From assembly GCA_003165795.1 (NCBI GenBank), contig PMWW01000184.1, positions 1 to 34,158 on the forward strand: 34,158 nt of DNA. The letters run 5' to 3'. This stretch comes from Acidobacteriaceae bacterium (GTDB lineage Bacteria > Acidobacteriota > Terriglobia > Terriglobales > Acidobacteriaceae). The notes beneath the pieces were generated by a model, which was not told the DNA's origin, searched no databases, and worked only from the letters and a program-made list of their open reading frames with translations. This document shows positions 26,895 to 34,158 of the stretch, piece after piece. Numbering within the stretch: the first letter of the stretch is position 1; each line of letters begins with the position of its first letter. The translations under genes were made by a program, and so were the position numbers.

Positions 26895-27734
26895 TCAATT
26901 CACAATACGGACCGCCCGTACCACTCCGTCGTAGCCGACCACCACGTCAGCCATCTGCGGCTGTACACCCTGGCTGGCGGTATTGCCGGTCGCCGGCAAC
27001 TCCATCCGCACCACCTGCGAGTCGCTGGAACAGCTCAGCGGATCGCAGAACATCAAGGCGACATAGCCGTCGTCAGTACTGGTCTGCGATACGTCAGCCA
27101 CAACCGGCCCTGCGGCAGCAGCCGTCTGGCTCTCGGCCGACGGACGCTGGCGTCGCACTCTGCTTCCTGCAGCGGTGACTGGTTGCCGTTCGGGGCTCGA
27201 TATGGAAGACTCTTCCACCAGGCTCGGCGCAGGTTTCTGTGCGACCGGCTGCGTGCTTGCGGGCACCGACGCGCCCTGCACCGGACTTATTTTCGTTCCG
27301 GAAGCTCGGGAGCGCTGCTGCAAGAGCTGGACGCCCAGGAAAACTCCCACCACCATCGCCGCCGCCACGGCCACATAGGCGCCAATCTCGAAGAACCGGC
27401 TCAGCCGCATCGCCAGCGGCGTAAGGCCGTCGGTCGGATCCAACGGCAAAGAATCGGAGTATCGCTCCACGCCACTGAGCGGGGAAGCGGTGCTGGTCGC
27501 GGCCGTCCGCCGGAATGCCGCCCGCAGCGCCCGCTCTACATCAGGGCCAGCCTCCAGCCCGGCGGTTTGTGCCTGCAGCGTCCGCATCGACGCCGCCAGA
27601 GAGCGCTGTTTCCGCAACCACATTTCGCAGGTCTCGCACGCATCCGCATGGCCCAGGACTTGCCCATCCCGGCTTCGCGACAGCTCCCACAACGTAAGAG
27701 CCGCAGCGCTATGTTTGAACTCACGGCATGTCAT
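26895..27734 (-). CDS. Membrane anti-sigma factor with zinc-finger (ZAS-type) N-terminus
   Basis: The 279 residues begin MTCREFKHSAAALTLWELS and contain HADACETCEMWL (the H...CxxC motif of zinc-binding anti-sigma domains). One membrane span follows (about residues 122-144, with YVAVAAAMVVGVFLGVQLL), then a long periplasmic tail rich in Pro, Ser and Ala. The final segment (ADVVVGYDGVVRAVRIV) is beta-like and could sense a signal. The ATG 27734 overlaps the sigma stop (ATGA) and has AGGTG ahead. A longer upstream in-frame extension to 27902 would run inside the sigma gene and is rejected. It holds the ECF factor inactive until an envelope signal; this role is inferred from family and context. 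Confidence 0.85.
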   Translation of the reverse strand: MTCREFKHSAAALTLWELSRSRDGQVLGHADACETCEMWLRKQRSLAASMRTLQAQTAGLEAGPDVERALRAAFRRTAATSTASPLSGVERYSDSLPLDPTDGLTPLAMRLSRFFEIGAYVAVAAAMVVGVFLGVQLLQQRSRASGTKISPVQGASVPASTQPVAQKPAPSLVEESSISSPERQPVTAAGSRVRRQRPSAESQTAAAAGPVVADVSQTSTDDGYVALMFCDPLSCSSDSQVVRMELPATGNTASQGVQPQMADVVVGYDGVVRAVRIVN

Positions 27735-28339
27735 GATGTGCACCTCGCCGTAACGCTTGCCATCCCCGGGGCCACCGCCGCCGAGTGTTGCAGCTTCTTG
27801 CTCAGCATGTCGTGCGCCCGATGCAGCCGCGATCGGATGGTGCCGATGGCACAGCCCATCGCCGCGGCCGCGTCCGCATAACTTTGCTCCTGCAAATCGC
27901 ACAACACCACCACCTCGCGATAATGTTCCGGCAGGGAAAGCACCGCCTTCCAGAGGGCCGCCGATGTCTGGCGCCGGGCGATACCTTCGCTGGGATCGTT
28001 CTCCACCAGCAGCGAAGCGGCTTCGTCTTCCACCGGACTACTCAGCATCATCTCCGGATAGTTCCGCTCCAGCGCCCGGCGCACATAGTTTCGCGCGACC
28101 CCGAACAGATAGGCTCCCAGCGCGCCTCGTTCGGCGTCAAAGCCCTGGCCGCGCTGCAGCAGGAACATGAAAACATCCTGCGTCACTTCTTCGGCGATCT
28201 GCGCAGACCCGCTCATGTGCAGGGCAAAGCGAAAGATCGGCCCTTGCCGCCTGTGATACAGCACGGTAAACGCGTCTTCATCTCCGGCTAGAGTCTGCCT
28301 AAGCAGTTGCTCGTCGGTTAAATCGGTCAGCAACGTCAC
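27731..28339 (-). CDS. ECF-family RNA polymerase sigma factor
   Basis: The 202 residues carry region 2 (AFTVLYHRRQGPIFRFAL, then AEEVTQDVFMFLL, GALGAYLFGVARNYVRR) and region 4 (LPEHYREVVVLCDLQEQSY, then AMGCAIGTIRSRLHRA). The linker is acidic. The GTG start at 28339 has only a weak ribosome site. It is followed by the anti-sigma gene with a four-base overlap, so the pair is coupled. A tandem motif upstream (28390-28409) includes GGAACTTT on the minus strand, like an ECF -35 element, which would fit autoregulation. Confidence 0.92.
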   Translation of the reverse strand: MTLLTDLTDEQLLRQTLAGDEDAFTVLYHRRQGPIFRFALHMSGSAQIAEEVTQDVFMFLLQRGQGFDAERGALGAYLFGVARNYVRRALERNYPEMMLSSPVEDEAASLLVENDPSEGIARRQTSAALWKAVLSLPEHYREVVVLCDLQEQSYADAAAAMGCAIGTIRSRLHRAHDMLSKKLQHSAAVAPGMASVTARCTS

Positions 28340-28389
28340 CTCAGGGGTGGACCTGATCTGGTTTCCGCCAGTAATTCACCCGAACGAAA

Positions 28390-28409
28390 CGTAAAGTTCC
28401 GTAAAGTTG
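28390..28409 (-). promoter_or_regulatory. Tandem 10-base repeat with ECF-like -35 upstream of sigma gene
   Basis: CGTAAAGTTC and CGTAAAGTTG are adjacent, one helical turn apart, about 50 bases ahead of the sigma start. On the minus strand this creates GGAACTTT, the usual ECF -35 type. A matching -10 is not clear. Confidence 0.35.
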
Positions 28410-28504
28410 AGACCGGTCGGCGGTTTGGCATTGCCCGAACGGTCCTTACTATTTAAATGGTAGTCGTATTGAGCAGTTTTCGGATAGGGACGGGGAAATC
28501 CGTC

Positions 28505-28533
28505 TTGACACTGGTTTGCAACTAGGACAAAAT
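28505..28533 (+). promoter_or_regulatory. Weak sigma-70-like promoter match
   Basis: TTGACA (28505-28510) and CAAAAT (28528-28533) are 17 bases apart. It points into the GloVer fragment. It could be chance. Confidence 0.2.
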
Positions 28534-28877
28534 TCCTACGCGCTCCCAACCCGTTCGTCCGGTTCAGTGTCGTGTACAGCTTTTCCTATTCCGGGCAGGG
28601 AACGTTTCCCGGACCCAAGGCCAGCCTGACGATGGACCCAGCGGGTAACCTCTACGGAACGACTTTCTCGGACGGCGCCTATGCATCTGGCTCGGTCTTC
28701 AAACTGACGCCTTCCGGCGAGGGGTGGACCTATAGTTCGCTGCACGATTTCACCGGTCAAACCGATGGCGGAGGACCGCACGGTAGCTTGCTGTTCGATA
28801 GCCAGGGCAACTTGTACGGCACCGCCGAGGGCGGGGGTACGTTCGACGCCGGCGTGGCATTCGAGATCACGCCGTAA
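28509..28877 (+). pseudogene. 3' fragment of a GloVer-repeat (choice-of-anchor tandem repeat) protein
   Basis: An open frame of ~120 codons with no upstream extension (TGA at 28506) encodes VVYSFSYSGQGTFPG, DPAGNLYGTTFSDGA, GSVFKLTPSGEGW, LFDSQGNLYGTAEGGG and the typical ending VAFEITP. These are the repeat phrases of long secreted GloVer-type proteins; full ones have many repeats plus a signal peptide. Only the last two repeats survive and there is no signal peptide, so I call it a remnant. It converges with the next gene, leaving 30 bases between the two stops. Confidence 0.7.
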
Positions 28878-28907
28878 GGCAGTTTGAACCGCGGCAGTCG
28901 CAAACAA

Positions 28908-31900
28908 CTAGTTTGTCAATCCCAGGTTGAAGCTGCTCAGGGCCGGGGCATTGCCGGTGGGGAGCAGAACGATTTTCTTCGCCGACACGACGTACAGAAT
29001 TCCCGCGGGAGCTCCCGTCATGACCGCCCTGCCGGTCGAGTCCACTTCGTAGGTCGCGGAAAGATCCAGTGTGCCGGTGCCCGATGGGCCGCTGAAATTC
29101 TGGATTCCGTTGATATTGCCGTTTCCGTCCGCGAACAGAAAACTAACCGCATCCACAATAGCCGACTGTACCGGCGTCGTCGTGGCACCCAAGTAGTTGC
29201 CCAAGATAGACAGGTTAGTGTAAGGCGGTACGGCGGTTTGCGGCTCCAGGATTCCGGAAGCCACAGAGCTGTCCTGTCCTACTACAAACGCCTGATTGGT
29301 GTTGACGAGATAGAGGATGGGAGGCGTTCCGGTAAAGCCACTGAGCGTGACTCTGCCGTTGGAAGCAACGCTGTACGTACCTTGCGAGACTTGATGCTGA
29401 GTGATGGTTCCACCGCTGTTCTGGTCGTTGATAGCGGTGGCTGTGCCGTTACCGTTAGCGGTAAAGAATCCCAGGACTGCGTCGGGCACTGGGTTTCCAC
29501 CATTGGGTGCGACCCCCTCGACTTCGTAGACGCCCACGCCTTGCAGCGAACTGTTAGTGAAGCTGCTGGAAGCTTGCGACAGTATCGAGCCCAGAGTCAG
29601 GGGATCAAAGCTAACCAATGGGTCGGTGCCCAGAATGATGTACTGGCCCGAAGACACAACGTAGTAAGCGTAGTTGTTGGTTACGCCATTGGGGAAGCTC
29701 AAGGAAGCTTGTCCACGGCCGGTCTGCGGACTCGGGGGATCGAACTGGCCGCTATAGTTCCTGCTAGCCAGCGTACCATCGTCGTTCAGGTCCTCCGTAC
29801 CGCTGGGGACGGAACCGCTGGGACCCACTTGGAACGCGCCGGCCTTCGCATAGCGATTGAGGTTCACATCGGCGCCAAATGTGCCGATCGCGTAGCCACC
29901 CGGCGGCGGAACGGTAAATTCAGAGGGGGTTTGCACGAAGAACACGCCCGAACCGCGGGTGTTGGGGTCCTGGTTGTCCTGGATAAGCGCGCCGTTTCCT
30001 CCGTTCGAAACCGACAGATGGAAGTTCATCACTCCCAGAGTGGTGACATTCAGCTGCATGGTTCCCAAGCCATTCGCCGTAACGTTGTAAGTGCCGGTGA
30101 ACGAGTAGCCGGCCTCTGGACTGCCGGACCCGGAATTGAAGTCCAGCACGCCGAGGGTAATGTTTCCATTGCCGTCAGCCACGAACCCTCCGGCCATGAA
30201 CACCGGCTTGCCGTGGTTGAAGCCGTTGAACGAAAACGCGTAGTTACCGGTTAGGGAACTGTTGGTGGTGGCCGCATTAATGACGATCTGCAGGTTTGCC
30301 TGAGCAGTATTCCTCTGCGAGTCTGTCACTTCCACCGCAAAGCTCGATACCCCGGTCGTGGTAGGAGTTCCAGTGATTTGACCGCTGCCGGCATTCAGGC
30401 TCAAGCCGGCGGGGAGATGACCGGACGCCAGACTCCAGGTATACGGAGGATCGCCGCCGGCGGCCCCGAGAGTTGCGTTATAAGCGACATTCTGCGTGCC
30501 CGCGGGCAGGTCAGTTGTCGTGATCACCAGCCCTCCAGCCGTGATCGTGATGCTCAGGTTGGCCGTTGCCATGTGGTTGAAGGCATCCGTAACCTGCACC
30601 GTGAACGGAAATGTTCCACCCTCCGTAGGCGTGCCCGATATCACCCCGGTAGCGCTAAGCGTCAACCCTGGCGGCAGAGGTAGGCTCCCGGTCGTTAGGT
30701 TCCAACCGTAAGGTGGTTCACCCCCGCTGGCCGTCAGCTGCGTTTGAGGATACGATACTCCGGTTGTGCCGCCGGGCAATGACTGCGCAGGAACCGTTAG
30801 CGGTGCCAGTGGCGCCATGTAGCTGGAAATATCTAGCACCAGGTTAGTGGTGCCGGAAGCGAAGGCGTCGATGGAGCCATTGGTGGTGGACACGATCGCC
30901 ATGTTTGATGCGACCACCCCATCTAAGGCATTCAGCGTGGAAGTCAATGGTCGAGGCTGGCCGTTGGCCCACAGCGTCAGATATCCCAGCACGCCCTGGG
31001 GTACGACCGTCGCGTTCAGCACATAGCTCTGCGCCGCTCCGGTCACTTGGCAAGGGCTACCTTCTACGTTGACCGTAAATTCTCCGCTGAAGGCCCCGCT
31101 GCCTTGACGCGTGTCCAGCACCCGGCATGGATTAACGGTGTACAGCGCCAGGGGGTCGGAAGCCGAGAAGGGAGATGCGAAATAGCCATTGATATCGATG
31201 ACCAGGTTGGTGCTCGCATCTGGGTAGGCAATAATCTGTCCGTCGCTACCGGCAGGCGCCGCTACAATTGCCGCGTTGGCCACGATCGTCGCCGTAAGAT
31301 TGTTTAAGGTGGAGACGTGGGGCTTCGGCTCTCCCGCCGGCCACACCGTCAGGTACCCCAGCGGCTCACCTGCCGGCTCGGGGACTACCGTGAAGTTAAA
31401 GGAGTAGGCGAGTGGAATCACGCCGGGCGGAATACAGGAGCTGCCCAGTATGGTGAAGTAGCGCTCTACAAAGGCTTGCAACGGCCCGCCGTCGCCGGTT
31501 CGGGTGTCGATCACGCGGCAGGGCGGCAGAGAATAGAAGGTCAGCGTGGAGGCGGTTGCCGGTTCGAAGTAGGCGTCGATATCCAGCACTATATCGGTGG
31601 TATTGCTAGCGTAAACGCTGATAGCGCCGTCCGTTCCTGCCGCCACAATCGCCGCATTCGCCTTGATGCGGCCATCCAGCGAGTTCATGGTGGAAACCAT
31701 GGGCTTGGACTCTCCCGCCGGCCACACTATCAGATATCCCAAGTATCCGTTATGAGGAACCACGGTGACATTTAGCGAATAGGCAGTAGCCGAGGAAAGA
31801 TTGGCACATCCGGCTGCTTGCGCTAACTGCGGCAGGTTAAGAGTCTGGGCCGTCCCACCCTGAATCGGATCGCCCGTCTGGCGAGTGTCAAGCAGCCGGC

Positions 31901-32009
31901 AGGGAGTGACCGTAACCAGTTGCATGGCAGATTGCGCGCGTACCAGCAGAGGTGAGGTCAACAAGAAAAATGCCAGCGTTGACAAACAGACAGACCGGAA
32001 CGTTCGCAT
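28908..32009 (-). CDS. Large secreted protein: three LDTR-type repeats, two Ig-like domains, beta-rich C-terminus
   Basis: The 1033-residue protein starts at the ATG at 32009 (GGAGG six bases before it) with a signal peptide MRTFRSVCLSTLAFFLL to about residue 26. Three ~120-residue repeats follow (about 35-150, 162-278, 292-399). Each carries PCRxxDTR, a second Cys ~28-35 residues later (C68, C192, C320), GYLxxWPAG or similar, STxNxL, NxAIV, and a closing LDIxxYF-type strand. Two He_PIG/cadherin-like domains follow (about 409-490 and 496-578; GVSYPQTQLTASGGEPPY, GLSLNAGSGQITGTP). The remaining ~450 residues repeat a beta pattern with GNYAFSFNG, ADGNGNI and similar. It is likely a surface or extracellular binding protein. 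The LDTR-like repeat is common in secreted actinobacterial and acidobacterial proteins; its ligand is unknown. Confidence 0.87.
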   Translation of the reverse strand: MRTFRSVCLSTLAFFLLTSPLLVRAQSAMQLVTVTPCRLLDTRQTGDPIQGGTAQTLNLPQLAQAAGCANLSSATAYSLNVTVVPHNGYLGYLIVWPAGESKPMVSTMNSLDGRIKANAAIVAAGTDGAISVYASNTTDIVLDIDAYFEPATASTLTFYSLPPCRVIDTRTGDGGPLQAFVERYFTILGSSCIPPGVIPLAYSFNFTVVPEPAGEPLGYLTVWPAGEPKPHVSTLNNLTATIVANAAIVAAPAGSDGQIIAYPDASTNLVIDINGYFASPFSASDPLALYTVNPCRVLDTRQGSGAFSGEFTVNVEGSPCQVTGAAQSYVLNATVVPQGVLGYLTLWANGQPRPLTSTLNALDGVVASNMAIVSTTNGSIDAFASGTTNLVLDISSYMAPLAPLTVPAQSLPGGTTGVSYPQTQLTASGGEPPYGWNLTTGSLPLPPGLTLSATGVISGTPTEGGTFPFTVQVTDAFNHMATANLSITITAGGLVITTTDLPAGTQNVAYNATLGAAGGDPPYTWSLASGHLPAGLSLNAGSGQITGTPTTTGVSSFAVEVTDSQRNTAQANLQIVINAATTNSSLTGNYAFSFNGFNHGKPVFMAGGFVADGNGNITLGVLDFNSGSGSPEAGYSFTGTYNVTANGLGTMQLNVTTLGVMNFHLSVSNGGNGALIQDNQDPNTRGSGVFFVQTPSEFTVPPPGGYAIGTFGADVNLNRYAKAGAFQVGPSGSVPSGTEDLNDDGTLASRNYSGQFDPPSPQTGRGQASLSFPNGVTNNYAYYVVSSGQYIILGTDPLVSFDPLTLGSILSQASSSFTNSSLQGVGVYEVEGVAPNGGNPVPDAVLGFFTANGNGTATAINDQNSGGTITQHQVSQGTYSVASNGRVTLSGFTGTPPILYLVNTNQAFVVGQDSSVASGILEPQTAVPPYTNLSILGNYLGATTTPVQSAIVDAVSFLFADGNGNINGIQNFSGPSGTGTLDLSATYEVDSTGRAVMTGAPAGILYVVSAKKIVLLPTGNAPALSSFNLGLTN

Positions 32010-32368
32010 TAGACGCCTCCGCACCCTTATCTTTAGAAATGGCGTTCGAGGCTGGAGTCCGCACTCGAAAACGCCAACCACAACAACGCTTGATCCGGCC
32101 AGCTCCGGCCCGGGACAAGCTTCCTAACCCGAATTCCCATCTGTGCCCTCAACAGCCCACACCAAATGGCCATCGAAGAACCCCATCGTACATCTTTTGT
32201 CTTGGCTGGGCGAGAGCGGGCGACAGCACCCGGTTTACTCTTTCGGCTCCCACGAAAGCGAATTAAATCGTTTTGACATAACCGTACGAATCGCTTAAAT
32301 TCGTATCCCACCGCTGATTTTCACGCTGGCGGCCCAATCCATCCGAAGCGAAACATTAAGGAGAACCT
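32010..32368. other. Divergent promoter region
   Basis: About 360 non-coding bases between the secreted repeat protein and the beta-barrel gene. The only clear signals are the promoter and operator-like palindrome at 32273-32305. Nothing RNA-like was recognised. Confidence 0.6.
32273..32305 (+). promoter_or_regulatory. Sigma-70-like promoter with overlapping palindrome for the barrel gene
   Basis: TTGACA (32273-32278) is a perfect -35; TAAATT (32296-32301) at 17 bases is a 4/6 -10. A perfect 7-bp inverted repeat TACGAAT-N7-ATTCGTA (32285-32305) overlaps the -10, as an operator would. It is 70 bases upstream of the GTG start. Confidence 0.55.
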
Positions 32369-33286
32369 GTGCGGTACCGTTCAGCTGCCTTGGCATCCCT
32401 CTTGGCCGTTCTCTGTATGCACAGCGTCGCGCGTGCGCAATCGGCAACCGATCCAACAACCTCGGCCCCACCTCAAAGCAACACCACCCTGCAGACCCCA
32501 ACTTCCACCACCGGTCAGACCAGCCAGGACGGCGGCTTTTTTCACGACTGGTTTGCCATGGTCTCGGAGACCCAGTCGGAGCAGCCGCACTGGATCACTC
32601 CGCTCGCCACAGTTACCCCGCGCCTCGAGCAGGAGTTTCGTTATGACATCCAATATCAACCCCACAATAGCGGCTTGGTCACCGATAACTACGGGGTGAG
32701 CAAGGGGCTGGAAATCATCCCGGCAAGAAATGTCGAAGTCATCCTCGCCATTCCTCCCTACGTAGTAAACAACCCGGATTCTCGCGACGGATTTGGTGAC
32801 TGGCAGTTCCTGGTGAAATACCGGCTCGCGGCCCAAAACGAGGAGCACGGAAACTACATAGTGACCGCCTTCTTTCAAATGAGTTTCCCCACCGGCGAGC
32901 ACCAGCAAGGCGAGCCCAAGCCGGTCATCACACCTACCCTTGCCTACGGAAAAGGGCTCGGTCATTTCGATGTGCAAGGCACATTCGGGATCAGCTTGCC
33001 TCTGGGAGACGAGAACGCCATTGGGCGGAACCTGGCCTGGAATAACGCGTTTCAGTACAAAATCTTCAAGCGATTCTGGCCGGAGACGGAAGTCAACTTC
33101 ACTCACTATTTCCAAGGTGAGCACAACGGCAACACGGTGGTATATCTAACGCCGGGCCTGGTGCTGGGTAGGTTTAAGCTACATGATCGTCTGGCTTTCA
33201 CTATTGGCGGCGGGTACGAAATTGCCGTAACGTCATTCCATCCTACAAATCACATTTCTATTCTGTCGATACGCTTCCCGTTTTAG
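32369..33286 (+). CDS. Outer-membrane beta-barrel protein (phenol MetA-degradation-like / transporter family)
   Basis: The 305 residues have a signal peptide (LASLLAVLCMHSVARAQS), a low-complexity Thr/Gln/Ser stretch to about 55, and then alternating beta strands: LEQEFRYDIQYQ, NVEVILAIPPYV, DWQFLVKYRLA, GNYIVTAFFQMSFPTGE, TPTLAYGKGLGHFDVQGTF. It ends in the aromatic residue typical of barrels (IRFPF). AAGGAG lies six bases before the GTG start. The fold and pattern match MetA-type and related outer-membrane proteins; the solute is unknown. Confidence 0.75.
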   Translation: MRYRSAALASLLAVLCMHSVARAQSATDPTTSAPPQSNTTLQTPTSTTGQTSQDGGFFHDWFAMVSETQSEQPHWITPLATVTPRLEQEFRYDIQYQPHNSGLVTDNYGVSKGLEIIPARNVEVILAIPPYVVNNPDSRDGFGDWQFLVKYRLAAQNEEHGNYIVTAFFQMSFPTGEHQQGEPKPVITPTLAYGKGLGHFDVQGTFGISLPLGDENAIGRNLAWNNAFQYKIFKRFWPETEVNFTHYFQGEHNGNTVVYLTPGLVLGRFKLHDRLAFTIGGGYEIAVTSFHPTNHISILSIRFPF

Positions 33287-33292
33287 CAGGTC

Positions 33293-33317
33293 GCTGAAAA
33301 AGTCGGATTCCACATGT
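33293..33317. repeat. Copy of the repeat end seen at 23.1 kb
   Basis: GCTGAAAAAGTCGG (33293-33306) and the bases up to ACATGT match the 23090-23117 end of the 22990-23117 unit with two or three differences. No second arm is found nearby, so it is a partial copy. It sits exactly where the CTP-synthase-like frame ends. Confidence 0.7.
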
Positions 33318-33371
33318 TGCCTGATGCGCCAGGACGCTCGCATCGTAATCGCCAATCAAACAAATGCGCAT
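33318..33371 (-). pseudogene. 5' remnant of a CTP-synthase-like / glutamine-amidotransferase-related gene
   Basis: Only 18 codons remain: MRICLIGDYDASVLAHQA, then the frame enters the repeat copy. The start MRICLIGDYDxSVxAHQA resembles, from memory, the opening of proteins related to the CTP-synthase C-terminal (amidotransferase) region. The ATG is 44 bases after the methyltransferase stop, so it was probably the next gene of that operon and lost its body at the repeat junction. The assignment rests on a short segment. Confidence 0.4.
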
Positions 33372-33415
33372 CTCTGTCGTGTCCTTACGGTTTCGCGCAG
33401 GATGCCGTTGAGCAT

Positions 33416-34063
33416 TCACTTTCGCCCTTCTCGTTTTTGCGCCACCACCAGCCCGCGCGGGGTTGGCAGCAGGACTACGGAAATCAATCCTTCTCGTTCG
33501 AGATTGAGCGCCGCCTCGCGGACCTGCTTCAGGTGCGAACTGGCGTCGTGCATCAGGATGATTCCGAACGGCGAGATTTGCGGCAGATAACGCCGCACCT
33601 CCTGCTCGCGGATCGGCATGTCGCTGTCGCTGAAAAACAGGTCGATCGTGCCTTCGACGTTCATCTCCAGGCTGGATTGGTTGCGCAAGTCGATGAGGTC
33701 GCGAAACTCTGACGCCTCGATCTTCTGCTTGGCGATCTCGAAAACTTTGGGATCGTACTCGCAACTGACGATCTTTCCAAGGCCGTTGCGCCGCAGCGCC
33801 TCGGCAATCCACAGCGTGCTTACGCCCATAAACGTTCCGGTTTCGACCACCAGATTGGGCTTGGTCGTCGTCACCAGCGTGCGCAAAAACTCCAGCACCT
33901 CGACCTCGGCAGTCATCGAGTCATACATGCTCCAGCGCTCCGGATGGGGACACTCCGGCGTGGGGCGGTGGTATTCCGGCACCAGTTGCCCGGCGCGTTG
34001 GGTGGCTTCGCGCAGGATGCGATGCTCTTGCTTCTCCTTACGGAATAGACGCTCGATGCCCAT
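33416..34063 (-). CDS. Class I SAM-dependent methyltransferase
   Basis: The 215 residues contain a Rossmann-type methyltransferase core: motif I VVETGTFMGVSTLWIAEAL, motif II IVSCEYDPKVFEIAKQKI, the post-II acidic IDLFFSDSDMPIREQEV and the strand FGIILMHDASSH. The layout is like small O-methyltransferases of the CmcI/RhlO type or tail-tailoring enzymes; the acceptor is unknown. An N-terminal ~60-residue basic/acidic segment precedes the core. The ATG follows the TAG stop of the upstream gene with no gap, so translation is probably coupled. Confidence 0.8.
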   Translation of the reverse strand: MGIERLFRKEKQEHRILREATQRAGQLVPEYHRPTPECPHPERWSMYDSMTAEVEVLEFLRTLVTTTKPNLVVETGTFMGVSTLWIAEALRRNGLGKIVSCEYDPKVFEIAKQKIEASEFRDLIDLRNQSSLEMNVEGTIDLFFSDSDMPIREQEVRRYLPQISPFGIILMHDASSHLKQVREAALNLEREGLISVVLLPTPRGLVVAQKREGRK

Positions 34064-34158
34064 CTAGGCGCGTTTCTCCTTTCCACGTAGCTGCTCGATC
34101 ATCGCCGATCGCAACAGGGAATTGAGCCGGGACTGATAGCCCTTTCCCTGTTGGCGCA
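34064..34158 (-). CDS. C-terminal end of a BrnA-like (ribbon-helix-helix) antitoxin, truncated by window edge
   Basis: The frame is complete only for the last 30 codons. The translated end contains QQGKGYQSRLNSLLRSAMIE, matching the GxGYQTRINxLLRxxM pattern of the BrnA / DUF4415 antitoxin family, and closes KEKRA then TAG. The gene continues beyond the right edge. The toxin (BrnT-type, RelE fold) would be expected upstream, outside the window. Its stop abuts the methyltransferase start. Confidence 0.65.
   Translation of the reverse strand, partial: RQQGKGYQSRLNSLLRSAMIEQLRGKEKRA

Noticed and set aside
27735-27902. N-terminal extension of the anti-sigma gene
   Set aside because: It would lie inside the sigma coding region; ATG 27734 overlaps the sigma stop and has a ribosome site.
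28884-30254. 456-codon open frame on the plus strand
   Set aside because: It is antisense to the large secreted repeat protein, which has a signal peptide, ribosome site and recognisable domains; the plus-strand translation resembles no domain.

Overview
The window looks like a chromosomal piece of an Acidobacteriota (Terriglobia-type) bacterium. The evidence is the combination of three VWFA-related secreted proteins of the acidobacterial kind, an ABC-type duplicated permease (ADOP/MacB-like), remnants of a wHTH-TolB regulator and of a GloVer-repeat protein, a PEP-CTERM protein and an Ig-like/LDTR-repeat secreted protein. These sit beside a recJ / lptC-lptA / lptB / rpoN / hpf core block. The assignment is inferred from gene content; no search could be run.

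Layout. 1-1518 is the 3' part of recJ. 1.7-3.1 kb is a scar zone with a 3' gene fragment and its terminator on the minus strand, a frameshifted and internally deleted wHTH-TolB regulator with a 30-bp perfect inverted repeat at its junction, and an IS3-type transposase remnant. 3.2-4.7 kb is an FGGY sugar kinase resembling the cyanobacterial/plant D-ribulose kinases. It converges, across a 146-bp inverted-repeat element, on a compact minus-strand Calvin-cycle operon (9.0 to 5.0 kb): cbbL - cbbS - cbbX - prk, i.e. red-type form I RuBisCO, its AAA+ activase and phosphoribulokinase. 9.75-12.2 kb is an ADOP permease with a probable 3' frameshift, followed by a PEP-CTERM protein and an RDD/zinc-ribbon membrane protein.

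14.0-19.6 kb is the conserved envelope/regulation block: an LptC-LptA fusion, LptB, sigma-54 with an unusual linker insertion, and the long-form hibernation factor HPF. 19.7-25.8 kb holds a lipoprotein with two histidine-phosphatase-like halves, a tiny basic secreted protein, and three VWFA paralogues, only one of which keeps its metal site. A REP-like hairpin region lies among them. 25.9-28.3 kb is an ECF sigma / anti-sigma / secreted-protein operon. 28.5-33.3 kb carries a GloVer fragment, a 1033-residue secreted repeat protein and an outer-membrane beta-barrel protein. The right end has a class I methyltransferase just downstream of a BrnA-like antitoxin tail, and a CTP-synthase-like gene cut off by the same repeat seen at 23 kb.

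How the genes work together. The most coherent unit is carbon fixation: PRK makes ribulose-1,5-bisphosphate, RuBisCO (L plus S) fixes CO2, and CbbX keeps the red-type enzyme active. If the neighbouring kinase phosphorylates D-ribulose, the locus could feed free ribulose straight into ribulose-5-phosphate, then RuBP, then 3-phosphoglycerate. The rest of the Calvin cycle and any energy source (hydrogenase, CO dehydrogenase, sulfur oxidation) are not in the window. The block between recJ and lptC-lptA may be an acquired island, because its left edge is littered with mobile-element debris; this is inference.
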